This document shows, one piece after another, positions 25,902-34,592 of a stretch of 64,000 bases of DNA. The notes beneath the pieces are model-generated. The model had not been told where the DNA came from, made no database searches, and was given only the letters and a program-made list of their open reading frames with translations. The first letter of the stretch is position 1, and the number at the start of each line of letters is the position of its first letter. Origin of the DNA: Microbispora siamensis (lineage in GTDB: Bacteria > Actinomycetota > Actinomycetes > Streptosporangiales > Streptosporangiaceae); the NCBI RefSeq assembly GCF_016863095.1, contig NZ_BOOF01000002.1, positions 124,001-188,000 of the forward strand, in the 5' to 3' direction. Both the position numbers and the translations under genes were made by a program.

Positions 25902-26603
25902 TCAGCGCCGGGCGAGCTGGGCCGCGAACGCCTCGGCCAGCGGCCTCCAGGTCGCCCGCAGTTCGTCCCCGGCCGCCTCGACCTGCGCGTTCAGCTCTCC
26001 GGCCCGCTCCGGCGGCAGTTCCCCGCCGGCCGTCCAGGAGGCGAAGATCGCGGGCGTGGCCTCGGGGTGGAACTGCACGGCCCAGGCCCGGTCGCCGAGC
26101 CGGTACGCCTGGTTGGCGTACCGCGCGCCGGTGGCCAGCCGTACGGCGCCCTCGGGCAGGGTGGTCATGGCGTCGTAGTGGTACTGGATCGCCCGGACCG
26201 TGCCGCCCGGCAGCGCGGACAGCAGCGGGTCGGCGGCGGCCTCGGGCAGCGGCTCGATCTCCCCCAGGCCGATCTCCAGGCCCGCGCCGCCGCGCTCGAC
26301 GGTCCCGCCGCAGGCCATGGTCATGAGCTGGGCGCCGAGGCAGATGCCGAGCGTCGGCACGCCCTCGTCGACGGCGCGGGCGAGCAGGTCCCTGGTGGCC
26401 GGCAGCCAGCCGTACCCCTCGTCGTCCCAGGCCGCCGCGGAGCCGCCGAGGACCAGCAGCCCGCCGGCGGCGCGTCCGGGCACCGGCTCCCCCTTGTACG
26501 GCCGGACGACCTCGGCTTCGACTCCGGCGGCCTCCAGCCACCCGGCGAAGAAGCCGAGACCGGCGTCGGCCTCGTGCTCGATGACGATCAGACGTTCACC
26601 CAT
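25902..26603 (-). CDS. Class I glutamine amidotransferase domain protein
   Basis: 233-residue stand-alone class I glutamine amidotransferase, the GuaA-like group sometimes labelled GMP synthase-like. The nucleophile is in GICLGAQLM and the catalytic His-Glu in AVQFHPEAT; the early LLVLGGSAAAWDD loop is also typical. These proteins release ammonia from glutamine or hydrolyse gamma-glutamyl compounds; the partner or substrate is unknown. ATG 26603 was chosen as MGERLIVIEHE opens the fold. It is divergent from an alpha/beta hydrolase and lies upstream of glnE on the same strand. Confidence 0.88.
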   Translation of the reverse strand: MGERLIVIEHEADAGLGFFAGWLEAAGVEAEVVRPYKGEPVPGRAAGGLLVLGGSAAAWDDEGYGWLPATRDLLARAVDEGVPTLGICLGAQLMTMACGGTVERGGAGLEIGLGEIEPLPEAAADPLLSALPGGTVRAIQYHYDAMTTLPEGAVRLATGARYANQAYRLGDRAWAVQFHPEATPAIFASWTAGGELPPERAGELNAQVEAAGDELRATWRPLAEAFAAQLARR

Positions 26604-26672
26604 ATGGGAGAGCTTAAAGACACATAACGGGACAGGCGATACCTGCGAGGGTCGTACCGTACAGTCCGAACC

Positions 26673-27530
26673 ATGAACATCGATGAGGTCGCCGTCCCCG
26701 GCGGACGGCTGCGGATCGCCAGGTTCGGCGGCGGTCCCCGCCTGATCATCGCGGCGCACGGCATCACCGCCTCCCTCATGGCGTGGCGGGCGGTGGCCGA
26801 GGCGCTGCCGCCCGGCTGGTCGCTGGTCGCGGTGGACCTGCGCGGGCGCGGCCACAGCGCCGATCTGCCCGGCCCGTACGGCCTGGACCGGCATGCCGAG
26901 GACCTGGAACGGGTCGCCGAGCACGTGGGCGCGGACGGCACGAGCGTGCTCACCGGGCACTCGATGGGCGCCTACGTCGCGGCGCTGCACGCCGCGCACC
27001 GGCGCTACGCCCGGGTGGTGCTCGTGGACGGCGGCCTGCCGCTGCCGCTGCCGCCCGGCGCCGACCCCGACGAGGTGCTGGAGGCGACGCTCGGCCCGGC
27101 CATCGCCCGGCTCTCCCAGACCTATCCGAGCGTGGACGCCTACCTCGACTTCTTCCGCGCCCATCCCGCGCTCGCCCACGATTGGTCCCCGCTGATCGAG
27201 GAGTACGTCCGCTACGACGCCACCGGGCCGGACGGCGCCGTCCGCTCGCGCGCCCGCGAGGACGCCGTACGGCAGGACGGCCGCTGGCTGCTCACCGAGC
27301 ACGAGGCGATCGGGACGGCGCTGAAGGCCATAGAACCGGCGCCGCTCCTGCTCCGCGCGCCGCGGGGGCTGCTGAACCAGGACGTCGGGATGCTCCCGGA
27401 CGACCTCACCGCGCGGTGGGCCGCCGTCCTGCCCGGCCTGCGCGACGAGGTCGTGCCGGACTGCAACCACTACACGATCCTGTTCGACCCCCGCTGCGCC
27501 GCGGTCGTGGCCGCCCGCCTCACCGGATGA
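26673..27530 (+). CDS. Alpha/beta hydrolase
   Basis: 285-residue alpha/beta hydrolase. Oxyanion-hole region is AAHGITASLMAW, VDLRGRGHSAD follows strand 4, the nucleophile elbow is GHSMGAYVA, and the catalytic histidine is in DCNHYTILFD. The acid is probably in the preceding strand region. Substrate unknown. A TACAGT hexamer at 26660-26665 ends seven bases before the ATG with no ribosome binding site, so the transcript may be leaderless. Confidence 0.85.
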   Translation: MNIDEVAVPGGRLRIARFGGGPRLIIAAHGITASLMAWRAVAEALPPGWSLVAVDLRGRGHSADLPGPYGLDRHAEDLERVAEHVGADGTSVLTGHSMGAYVAALHAAHRRYARVVLVDGGLPLPLPPGADPDEVLEATLGPAIARLSQTYPSVDAYLDFFRAHPALAHDWSPLIEEYVRYDATGPDGAVRSRAREDAVRQDGRWLLTEHEAIGTALKAIEPAPLLLRAPRGLLNQDVGMLPDDLTARWAAVLPGLRDEVVPDCNHYTILFDPRCAAVVAARLTG

Positions 27531-27534
27531 GGGC

Positions 27535-28095
27535 TCATCCCTTCTTGCGGTAGCGGTAGTTCGCGGCCTTGACCCGGTTGCCGCACTCCTCCATGCCGCA
27601 CCAGTGCCGGGTGCCGCCCCGCGACCGGTCGACGAACAGGCGGGTGCACTCGGGGCGGGCGCACTCCCGCACCCGCACCGAGACCGTCGCCGAGGCCGCC
27701 GCCGGGGACATCCCCGCCAGCAGCGTGGCGGCCGACCGGGCGACCTCCGCGCCGATCTCCGCCGCGCCTCCATCACGCGCCAGGCCACCGGGGCCGAGCG
27801 TCAGCCGCGGCGGCGCGGCGGAGGCCGCCCGGTTGAGCACGCCGAGATCCTCGCCGGGCCACGGACGGCCGTCCAGCGCGGCGGCGACGAGCCGGTAGAC
27901 CGCCTCGCGCAGGCCGAGCAGCGTGCGCAGGTCCTCGCCGTCGAGTGACGGCTCCCGGGTGAGCACGCCCGCCTCCACCGACCATCGCGCCAGGTCGCCG
28001 GGCGTGCGCAGCAGTTCCTCCGGATGGGTACGGCGCCACTTGAGCGTGCCGGCGAAGTCCAGCGCCAGATTGCCGCCGACGAAGACGAAGTCCAC
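27535..28095 (-). CDS. CGNR zinc-finger protein (ABATE domain)
   Basis: 186-residue putative transcription factor with an N-terminal ABATE (stress-induced) domain (FVGGNLALDFAGTLKWRR) and the C-terminal CGNR zinc finger, C-x4-C then GTRHWCGMEECGNRVKAANY. Such proteins are common in actinobacteria; few have known targets. GTG 28095 was chosen because AAGGTGG precedes it and VDFVFVGGNLAL opens the conserved domain. It ends five bases from a convergent hydrolase gene. Confidence 0.9.
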   Translation of the reverse strand: MDFVFVGGNLALDFAGTLKWRRTHPEELLRTPGDLARWSVEAGVLTREPSLDGEDLRTLLGLREAVYRLVAAALDGRPWPGEDLGVLNRAASAAPPRLTLGPGGLARDGGAAEIGAEVARSAATLLAGMSPAAASATVSVRVRECARPECTRLFVDRSRGGTRHWCGMEECGNRVKAANYRYRKKG

Positions 28096-28175
28096 GTCAC
28101 CACCTTGGCAGGTGACATCGGGCCGCGGCAAGCGCTATCGTCACCGCCTGAACCAGTGACGCGGCATCGGAGGCC

Positions 28176-28679
28176 GTGGTGATCGACAAAGACGACTACC
28201 TCTACTTCGCCCGCCGGGCTCTCGACGGAATGACCGGCATCGTCGCCGAGCTCGGCGACGACCTCGCCAACGTCCGGCCGCCCTTCCCGGGCGCGAACTC
28301 TCCCCACGCCCTGCTCACCCACTGCCTCGGGGTGGTCTCGTACTGGGCGGGCGCACTCGTGGCGGGCCGGGAGGTGGTCCGGGACCGCGACGCGGAGTTC
28401 GCCGCCGCCGGGCCCGTCGGCCCCCTGCTCGAACGGGCCGCCGCCGTACGGGACCAGCTGGCGGCGGACGTGCGGGCCGCGCGGCCGGCCGAGCCGCTGC
28501 GGGGCACGCCGCCCGCCGCGTTCCTCGGCCCCGACCGCGAGCTGACCCAGGGGGCGGCGCTCCTGCACGTGTACGAGGAGCTGGCCCAGCACCACGGCCA
28601 GATGGAGATCCTGCGCGACTGGATCGCCGCCTCCGCCGTCGACCCCGGGATCGGCTCCGGGACGAAAGGACGATCATGA
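28176..28679 (+). CDS. DinB-like protein
   Basis: 167-residue four-helix-bundle protein of the DinB/DUF664 type. Metal-binding histidines are visible in LLTHCLGVVSYW and LAQHHGQMEILRDW. Members include mycothiol-dependent enzymes as well as proteins of unknown role; which applies here is open. GTG 28176 or 28179 starts it. The stop overlaps the start of a PLP enzyme gene by four bases (ATGA), so the two are translationally coupled. Confidence 0.82.
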   Translation: MVIDKDDYLYFARRALDGMTGIVAELGDDLANVRPPFPGANSPHALLTHCLGVVSYWAGALVAGREVVRDRDAEFAAAGPVGPLLERAAAVRDQLAADVRAARPAEPLRGTPPAAFLGPDRELTQGAALLHVYEELAQHHGQMEILRDWIAASAVDPGIGSGTKGRS

Positions 28680-29869
28680 CCCGCGACCCCTTCGCCCACG
28701 TCGACGTCGACCGGCTGCGGTCCGGGTACGGCGTCAAGTGGGGCTCCCTGCCGCCCGGCGTCCTCGGCGCGTGGGTGGCCGACATGGACTTCGGCGTGCC
28801 GCCGGCCGTGCGGGAGTGCGTGATCCGGCTGGCCGAGCGGGAGGACTTCGGCTACCCGTTCTGGCGGGGCGAGGACCCGGTGGCCGAGGCGTTCGCGGAG
28901 CGGATGGCCGCGCGGCACGGCTGGACGCCGCGGCCGGGCCGCGTCCGCGTGCTGACCGACCTGATCCAGATCCTCCAGGTGATGGTCGAGCACGCCACCA
29001 GGCCCGGCGACGGGGTGGCGATCCACGTGCCGTCCTATCCGCCGTTCCTGGCGAGCATCGCGCGGGCGGGGCGCCGGATCGTGCCGCTGCCCATGACCCG
29101 AACCGGACACGGCTGGGGCTTCGCGGTCGAAGGGCTGGCCGATGGGCTGCGGGCGGCGGGCTGCCGCATGCTGGTGCTCGTCAACCCGCACAACCCAACC
29201 GGCCGGGTCTTCACCCGGGAGGAACTGGAGGCGCTCGCCGACGCGGCCGAGGAGCTGGACCTGGTGGTCGTCTCGGACGAGATCCACGCCGACCTCGCCT
29301 ACGCGCCGCACCGCCACGTCCCGTTCGCCTCGCTCGGGCCCGCGACGGCGGCGCGGACGATCACCGCGACCTCCGCCACGAAGACGTTCAACATCGCCGG
29401 GCTGCGCTGCGCCGTCGCCCACATCGGGCACGACGGCGTGTGGGAGGCGCTGGCGCGCATGCCGTACGACTACTTCGGCACACCGACCATGGTGGGCCGG
29501 GCGGCCACGGTCGCGGCGTGGCGGGAGTCGGCGGACTGGCACGCGGACCTGATGCGGACGCTGGAGCACAACCGGCGGACGATCGACCGGTGGGCCGCGG
29601 ACCTGCCGTGGGACCTCGGCTACCACTCGCCGCAGGCCACCTACCTGAGCTGGTTCGACTTCACCGGCACACCGTTCGGGGGCGTCGCCCCCGCCGAGTG
29701 CCTGGAGCGGGAGGCGGGGGTCAAACTGGCCGAGGGCGCCGAGTTCGCGCAGGAGACGCCGGTGGACACCGCCGGGTTCGCACGGCTCAACTTCGCCACG
29801 AGCCCGGCGCTCCTGGACGAGATCCTCGGCCGCATCGGGACGGCCCTGTCCGGCGGCTCGTCCTCCTGA
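28676..29869 (+). CDS. PLP-dependent aminotransferase/C-S lyase, MalY/PatB-like
   Basis: 397-residue fold-type I PLP enzyme closest in pattern to the MalY/PatB cystathionine beta-lyases: GVLGAWVADMDFGVPPAV near the N-terminus, LVNPHNPTGRVF, VVSDEIHADL, and the PLP lysine in SATKTFNIAGLRC. It probably cleaves a C-S bond in cysteine conjugates or cystathionine, or acts as an aminotransferase. Its ATGA start overlaps the DinB-like gene. If that neighbour is a thiol-conjugating enzyme, the pair could process thiol adducts; this is inference from position. Confidence 0.9.
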   Translation: MTRDPFAHVDVDRLRSGYGVKWGSLPPGVLGAWVADMDFGVPPAVRECVIRLAEREDFGYPFWRGEDPVAEAFAERMAARHGWTPRPGRVRVLTDLIQILQVMVEHATRPGDGVAIHVPSYPPFLASIARAGRRIVPLPMTRTGHGWGFAVEGLADGLRAAGCRMLVLVNPHNPTGRVFTREELEALADAAEELDLVVVSDEIHADLAYAPHRHVPFASLGPATAARTITATSATKTFNIAGLRCAVAHIGHDGVWEALARMPYDYFGTPTMVGRAATVAAWRESADWHADLMRTLEHNRRTIDRWAADLPWDLGYHSPQATYLSWFDFTGTPFGGVAPAECLEREAGVKLAEGAEFAQETPVDTAGFARLNFATSPALLDEILGRIGTALSGGSSS

Positions 29870-29885
29870 GCGAGGCTCCACCGGC

Positions 29886-29915
29886 CGGGTGGTCGCGGGT
29901 CACCGGGACCACCCG
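29886..29915. terminator. Hairpin between convergent genes
   Basis: CGGGTGGTC (29886-29894) pairs with GACCACCCG (29907-29915), extended by CCGG/CCGG outside a one-base bulge. It fills the gap between the PLP enzyme and the hotdog protein genes and can serve both. Confidence 0.65.
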
Positions 29916-29926
29916 CCGGGGCCGTG

Positions 29927-30709
29927 TCACTGGCGGGGCAGGATCCAGGTCGCCTTGGCGGCGGCGACGAGCGCGCCGTCCACCTCGTAGACGGCGCTCG
30001 TGCCGAACAGCTTGCGGCCGTCGCGGCCCTCCGCGCGGGCCACGACCGAGTATCGGCCCATCGGATAGACCCGGCGGAACACCTGCCCGGTCAGCCGCCC
30101 GAGCAGCGGGGGCTGGATGGGCTGCCGGTCCGGGAAGCTGCGGTAGTGCGCCCACCCGGTGACGCAGTCCAGCGCCGCCCAGACGATCGAGTCGGGAACC
30201 ACGCCCTCCTCGTCGGTCACGTTGAACGGCACCCGCCAGCCGGCGGCCACGAGCTCGGCGCCCTCCGCGGGGTCCTCCGCCGCGTCCTTCACGGGGTCCT
30301 TCACGGGCCCGGGGAAGATCCGCAGCCCGTCGCCCGGCTCGCGCAGGCCACAGGCGAAGCATCCCGCGATGGCGTGGCCGTTCCTGCCGGGGAAGCCCGC
30401 CTCCGCGCGGGCCGCGTCGGTGAACCGCACGAACGGCGGCGGCATCAGCGTCTCCGCGACGGGAATCGCCTCGACGAGGTGGCTGTCGCCCTGGCTGAGG
30501 ACGACGGCGTTGCCGACGTGCTCGACCGGCAGGTCGGTCTCCAGCGGGACCGGTCTGCGAAGGGTGACCTCCACCGGCGAGTCGTGACCGCGTCCCGTCA
30601 GCGTGCCGGCGAGGGTGCCCGCGATCCATCCGCCGTTGGCGGTGCCCTCGGGTCCCCGGAAACGCTTCGGTACGGTCAGAACGGTCTGCAGCCCCGCAGC
30701 CGCCGTCAT
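29927..30709 (-). CDS. Double-hotdog thioesterase-like protein
   Basis: 260-residue cytosolic protein with two hotdog-like halves: an N-terminal one with FRGPEGTANGGWIAGTLAG and EVTLRRPVPLET, and a C-terminal one with VVPDSIVWAALDCVTGWAHY. Between them is AGCFACGLREPGDGLRIF, whose CxxCG motif is common in acyl-CoA thioesterase-like proteins of this group. Substrate unknown. ATG 30709 has GGAGGG upstream; a GTG at 30733 is possible. The 159 bases between it and glnA2 show nothing recognisable. Confidence 0.75.
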   Translation of the reverse strand: MTAAAGLQTVLTVPKRFRGPEGTANGGWIAGTLAGTLTGRGHDSPVEVTLRRPVPLETDLPVEHVGNAVVLSQGDSHLVEAIPVAETLMPPPFVRFTDAARAEAGFPGRNGHAIAGCFACGLREPGDGLRIFPGPVKDPVKDAAEDPAEGAELVAAGWRVPFNVTDEEGVVPDSIVWAALDCVTGWAHYRSFPDRQPIQPPLLGRLTGQVFRRVYPMGRYSVVARAEGRDGRKLFGTSAVYEVDGALVAAAKATWILPRQ

Positions 30710-30868
30710 ATGGCCCACGCCCTCCCTGATCACGTCTTGATACGGCTCACCCGCAAAAGTCGTAACAAGTGAACCGATTTTACTGTTCCGGCGTAGGGAC
30801 CAGCTAAACAGACGGGAGTGTCAGGAAGATTTGCAGGCTGTAACGCCGCGGTGACGGAATGATCCCCG

Positions 30869-32230
30869 TCAGAGCACGGGCAGGTAGCGGCCGAGTTCGT
30901 ACTCGGTCACCTGGCGGCGGTAATCCTGCCACTCCGCGCGCTTGTTGCGCAGGAAGTAGTCGAAGACGTGCTCGCCCAGCGTCTCGGCGACCAGCTCGCT
31001 GTGCTCCATCGCCACGATCGCCTCGTCCAGCGACTGGGGCAGCGGCTGGATGCCGAGCGCCCGCCGCTCCGCGCTGGTCAGCGCCCACACGTCGTCCTCG
31101 GCGCCCGGCGGCATCTCGTACCCCTCCTCGATGCCCTTCAGCCCGGCCGCCAGGATGACGGCGAAGGCGAGGTAGGGGTTGCAGGAGGAGTCGACCGACC
31201 GGAACTCGATGCGGGTCGAGCCGCCCTTGTGCGGCTTGTACATGGGCACGCGCACGAGCGCGGAGCGGTTGTTGTGCCCCCAGCAGATGTACGCGGGGGC
31301 CTCGCCGCCGGCTCCGGCGATCGCCTCGGCGCCGCCCCACAGCCGCTTGTAGGAGTTGACCCACTGGTTGCACACCGCGGTGATCTCGGCCGCGTGCCGG
31401 AGCAGGCCGCCGATGAACGACCGGCCGATCTTGGACAGCTGGTAGTCGGCGCCGGGCTCGTAGAAGGCGTTGCGGTCGCCCTCGAACAGCGACATGTGGG
31501 TGTGCATGCCGGACCCGGGGTAGTCGGTGAACGGCTTGGGCATGAACGAGGCCCACACGCCCTGCTCCAGCGCCACCTCCTTCATGACCAGCCGGAACGT
31601 CATGATGTTGTCGGCCGTGGTCAGCGCGTCGGCGTAGCGCAGGTCGATCTCCTGCTGGCCCGGCGCGCCCTCGTGGTGGCTGAACTCCACCGAGATGCCC
31701 ATCGACTCCAGCATCATGATCGCGTTGCGCCGGAAGTCGTGGCCCGCGCTGTGCGGCGTGTGGTCGAAGTAGCCGCCCTCGTCTATGGGCTGGGGCTTGT
31801 CGCCCTTCTCCGGCCGGTTGCGGAGCAGGAAGAACTCCACCTCGGGGTGGGTGTAGAACGTGAAGCCCATGTCGGCCGCCTTGGCCAGCGTCCGCTTGAG
31901 CACGAAGCGCGGGTCGGCGTGCGACGGCGAGCCGTCCGGCATCAGGATGTCGCAGAACATGCGGGCGGCGCCCGGCGACTCGCTGCGCCACGGCAGGATC
32001 TGGAACGTCGACGGGTCGGGCTTGGCCAGCATGTCCGACTCGTAGACCCGCGAGAAGCCCTCGATCGCCGAGCCGTCGAAGCCGATGCCCTCGGCGAAGG
32101 CGCCCTCCAGCTCGGCCGGCGCGATCGCCACCGACTTCAGGAAGCCGAGCACGTCGGTGAACCACAGCCGGATGAACCGGATGTCTCGCTCTTCGAGCGT
32201 GCGGAGGACGAATTCCTGCTGGCGGTCCAA
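30869..32230 (-). CDS. glnA2: Glutamine synthetase GlnA2 (type I family)
   Basis: 453-residue second glutamine synthetase-like protein, like the GlnA2 found in mycobacteria and streptomycetes. GS signatures are FDGSAIEGF, HPEVEFFLL, MPKPFTDYPGSGMHTHMS and NNRSALVRVP. Where GlnA has KDLYELP this protein has DDVWALT, so the adenylylated tyrosine is absent and GlnE control is not expected. TTG 32230 was chosen because it gives MDRQQEFVLRTLEERD, the usual N-terminus, with GTGAGG seven bases upstream; GTG 32242 is the alternative. A GlnR half site lies upstream. Some GlnA2 proteins act on other amines, so activity needs proof. Confidence 0.9.
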   Translation of the reverse strand: MDRQQEFVLRTLEERDIRFIRLWFTDVLGFLKSVAIAPAELEGAFAEGIGFDGSAIEGFSRVYESDMLAKPDPSTFQILPWRSESPGAARMFCDILMPDGSPSHADPRFVLKRTLAKAADMGFTFYTHPEVEFFLLRNRPEKGDKPQPIDEGGYFDHTPHSAGHDFRRNAIMMLESMGISVEFSHHEGAPGQQEIDLRYADALTTADNIMTFRLVMKEVALEQGVWASFMPKPFTDYPGSGMHTHMSLFEGDRNAFYEPGADYQLSKIGRSFIGGLLRHAAEITAVCNQWVNSYKRLWGGAEAIAGAGGEAPAYICWGHNNRSALVRVPMYKPHKGGSTRIEFRSVDSSCNPYLAFAVILAAGLKGIEEGYEMPPGAEDDVWALTSAERRALGIQPLPQSLDEAIVAMEHSELVAETLGEHVFDYFLRNKRAEWQDYRRQVTEYELGRYLPVL

Positions 32231-32283
32231 GGCGTACCTCACGGAGTTACAGGTCTGGTCGCCTACCAGTCTGCCCTCTGAGT

Positions 32284-32299
32284 GTTTCACAGGGGTTAC
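32284..32299 (-). promoter_or_regulatory. GlnR-type half site upstream of glnA2
   Basis: Read leftward, GTAAC (32299-32295), six bases, GAAAC (32288-32284): an exact match to one gTnAC-n6-GaAAC unit. It lies about 54-69 bases before the glnA2 start. No second pair follows at the required spacing. Confidence 0.65.
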
Positions 32300-32476
32300 G
32301 ACGAGGTGTGAGCCGCCTGTCCTGCGGCTCACCGGGGATCGGGGACCGTGGCGGCGCCCGGAGGGCCGGGCGGATACGGTGACGAACATCACACCGAACA
32401 AAACGCGTGGCCGGGTCGTCGTTGCTGTTGATCCGGCGTTGATCGCGTGTCGACCCGCGCGCCTTACCTTGCCGGC

Positions 32477-34564
32477 ATGCCGGTGCACACCCCGAAGGAG
32501 CCCCCGTCCGTGGCACGACCGCTGCTCGACTCCGCGGAACCCCGGCCGCGGCGGCTGCGGGCGCTCGACTGGCCGGGCCGGGTGCTGGTGCTCGGGCCCG
32601 CCGTCGCGGTGGCGATCGCGGCCGTGGCGATCTGCCTGGAACTGGCCGACATCTGGGTGACCGCCCAGTTGCCGGACTCCCCCTACACGCCGCTGCCGTT
32701 CGCGCCCGAGGACGTGGCGGGCACGACGTTCCCGATCTTCGGCGCGCTGCTGGTCATCTCGCGGCCCCGGCTGCTGCTCGGCTGGCTGCTGTGCCTGGGC
32801 GGCCTGGGCTCGGCCGCCAACATCCTCGCCGCCAACACGGCGGCGCTGCTCGTCCTCAACGGGGGCCATCCGCTGGTCCACCCGCTCTGGGTGTTCGCCG
32901 ACGGCGTGTGGAACCTCACGACGTACGCGCTCGGGGTGCTGCTGCCCCTGCTCTATCCCACCGGGCGCATCCTGTCCAAGCGGTGGTGCGTGCCCGGGGG
33001 CGTGACCGCCGCGGCCCTCGCCCTCGACTGGCTGTGCTCGCTGATCGCCCCGTCGAGCGTGCGCACCGGCTACAACGCGCTGGAGGTGGCGGCCTTCGCG
33101 CCGTACTACCAGGGCACCCGGCAGGTAATGCACACGGTCGTCGCGGTGGGCATGGCGCTGGCGTTCTCCTCGCTCGTCGTCCGCTTCAACCGGGCCGACG
33201 GGATCGAGCGCCGCCAGATCCTGTGGCCGCTGGTCGCCATGGCCGGGGTGGTGATCCCCTGGGTGATCGGCTATCCGGTCTGGTGGACGGCCTCGCTCAC
33301 GCTCCCCCTGGTGCCGGCCGCGATCGCGGTCGCCGTGCTGCGCTACCGGCTGTACGGCATCGACACGCTGATCAGCAGGGCCCTCGTCGGCGCGGGCCTG
33401 GTCGGCGTCGTGGCCGCCGTCTACGTGCTCGTCGGAGCGGGCTCCAGCCTGGTCCTGTCCGGCGTCGACCGGTTCGCCGGTCTGGCCGCGGCCCTGTTCG
33501 CCGGCGCGTTCTTCCATCCCATCCGGAGCGGCCTGCAGCGCCTCGTCGACCGCGCGCTGTACGGCAGGGGCGGCGATCCGCTCGCGCTCGCCGCCGGGCT
33601 GCGGCGGCGGCTGCAGCACGCCGACCCCGCGCACGCCCTGCTGGCCGCCCTGGAGGTGCTGCGGGAGGGCCTGTCGGTCACCGGCCTCGCGGTGGAGATC
33701 GACGGGACCGTCACGACGAGCGGGCGGCCCGGTCCCGTGACGCGGGAGGTGCCGCTGGTCTGGCACGGCGAGCCGGTCGGCCGCCTGCTCATCGGTCCGC
33801 CGGGCGGGCGCCGTTTCCCCGCCGCCCACGACGAACGCGTGATCGCGGTGCTGGCGCCGTACGTCGCCGACGCCGCGCACACGGTGACGCTGACCACGGC
33901 GCTGCAGCGCTCCCGCGAGCGCATCCTGACGGCCCGGGAGGAGGAACGGCGGCGGCTGCGCCGCGACCTGCACGACGGGCTCGGGCAGACGCTGGCGTCG
34001 ATGGCGATGACGATCAACATGGCCCGCCACAGTCTGGAACGGTCCCCGGAGACGGCCGACTCCCTGCTGCGGGACCTGCGCGAGGGCATGAACAGCGTCA
34101 CCGCCGACGTCCGCCAGCTCGTGTACGGCCTGCGTCCCCCCGCGCTCGACGACCTCGGGCTGGCGGGAGCCGTACGGGCCCTGGCGGAGGAGGCGCGCCC
34201 GGGCCTGGCCGCGGGCGCGGAGTCGGTGGCCGAGGTCGAGGTGACGGGGGACCTGGCCGGGCTGCCCGCCGCCGTGGAGGTCGCGGCCTACCGCATCGTG
34301 CAGGAGGCGCTGACCAACGTGCGCAAGCACGCGCGGGCCAGGAGCGTGCGCGTGGTGCTGCACAGGAACGGCGAGCTGCGGGTCGTCGTGGCCGACGACG
34401 GCGTGGGACTGCCGCCGGGCCGCAGGTCGGGCGTGGGCATGAGCTCGATGGCCGAGCGGGCGGCCGAGCTGGGCGGCACCTGCGCCGTCACCTCCGAACC
34501 CGGCCGCGGGACGACGGTCACCGCCCGGCTGCCCGCCGTGCCCGCCCCGCCCGGCCCGGGTTGA
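32477..34564 (+). CDS. Large membrane sensor histidine kinase, NarL-type (copy 1)
   Basis: 695 residues. About eight transmembrane helices (roughly 35-340) are followed by a GAF-like domain (about 375-475, with LVWHGEPVGRLLIGPPGG), a HisKA_3 domain with phospho-accepting H499 in RRDLHDGLGQT, and an HATPase domain (EALTNVRKHA, DDGVGLPPG). The second kinase at 36909-38933 has the same plan and many identical stretches. No response regulator adjoins this copy. A TACCTT hexamer at 32465-32470 ends six bases before the ATG and no ribosome binding site is seen, which suits a leaderless mRNA. It is divergent from glnA2. Confidence 0.88.
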   Translation: MPVHTPKEPPSVARPLLDSAEPRPRRLRALDWPGRVLVLGPAVAVAIAAVAICLELADIWVTAQLPDSPYTPLPFAPEDVAGTTFPIFGALLVISRPRLLLGWLLCLGGLGSAANILAANTAALLVLNGGHPLVHPLWVFADGVWNLTTYALGVLLPLLYPTGRILSKRWCVPGGVTAAALALDWLCSLIAPSSVRTGYNALEVAAFAPYYQGTRQVMHTVVAVGMALAFSSLVVRFNRADGIERRQILWPLVAMAGVVIPWVIGYPVWWTASLTLPLVPAAIAVAVLRYRLYGIDTLISRALVGAGLVGVVAAVYVLVGAGSSLVLSGVDRFAGLAAALFAGAFFHPIRSGLQRLVDRALYGRGGDPLALAAGLRRRLQHADPAHALLAALEVLREGLSVTGLAVEIDGTVTTSGRPGPVTREVPLVWHGEPVGRLLIGPPGGRRFPAAHDERVIAVLAPYVADAAHTVTLTTALQRSRERILTAREEERRRLRRDLHDGLGQTLASMAMTINMARHSLERSPETADSLLRDLREGMNSVTADVRQLVYGLRPPALDDLGLAGAVRALAEEARPGLAAGAESVAEVEVTGDLAGLPAAVEVAAYRIVQEALTNVRKHARARSVRVVLHRNGELRVVVADDGVGLPPGRRSGVGMSSMAERAAELGGTCAVTSEPGRGTTVTARLPAVPAPPGPG

Positions 34565-34592
34565 TCAGCCGGGCGTGATCGGCAGGGTGTGA

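Noticed and set aside
32243-34363. Long in-frame leftward extension of glnA2
   Set aside because: It reads antisense through the first kinase gene; GlnA2 homology begins at MDRQQEFV, so the extension is not translated.
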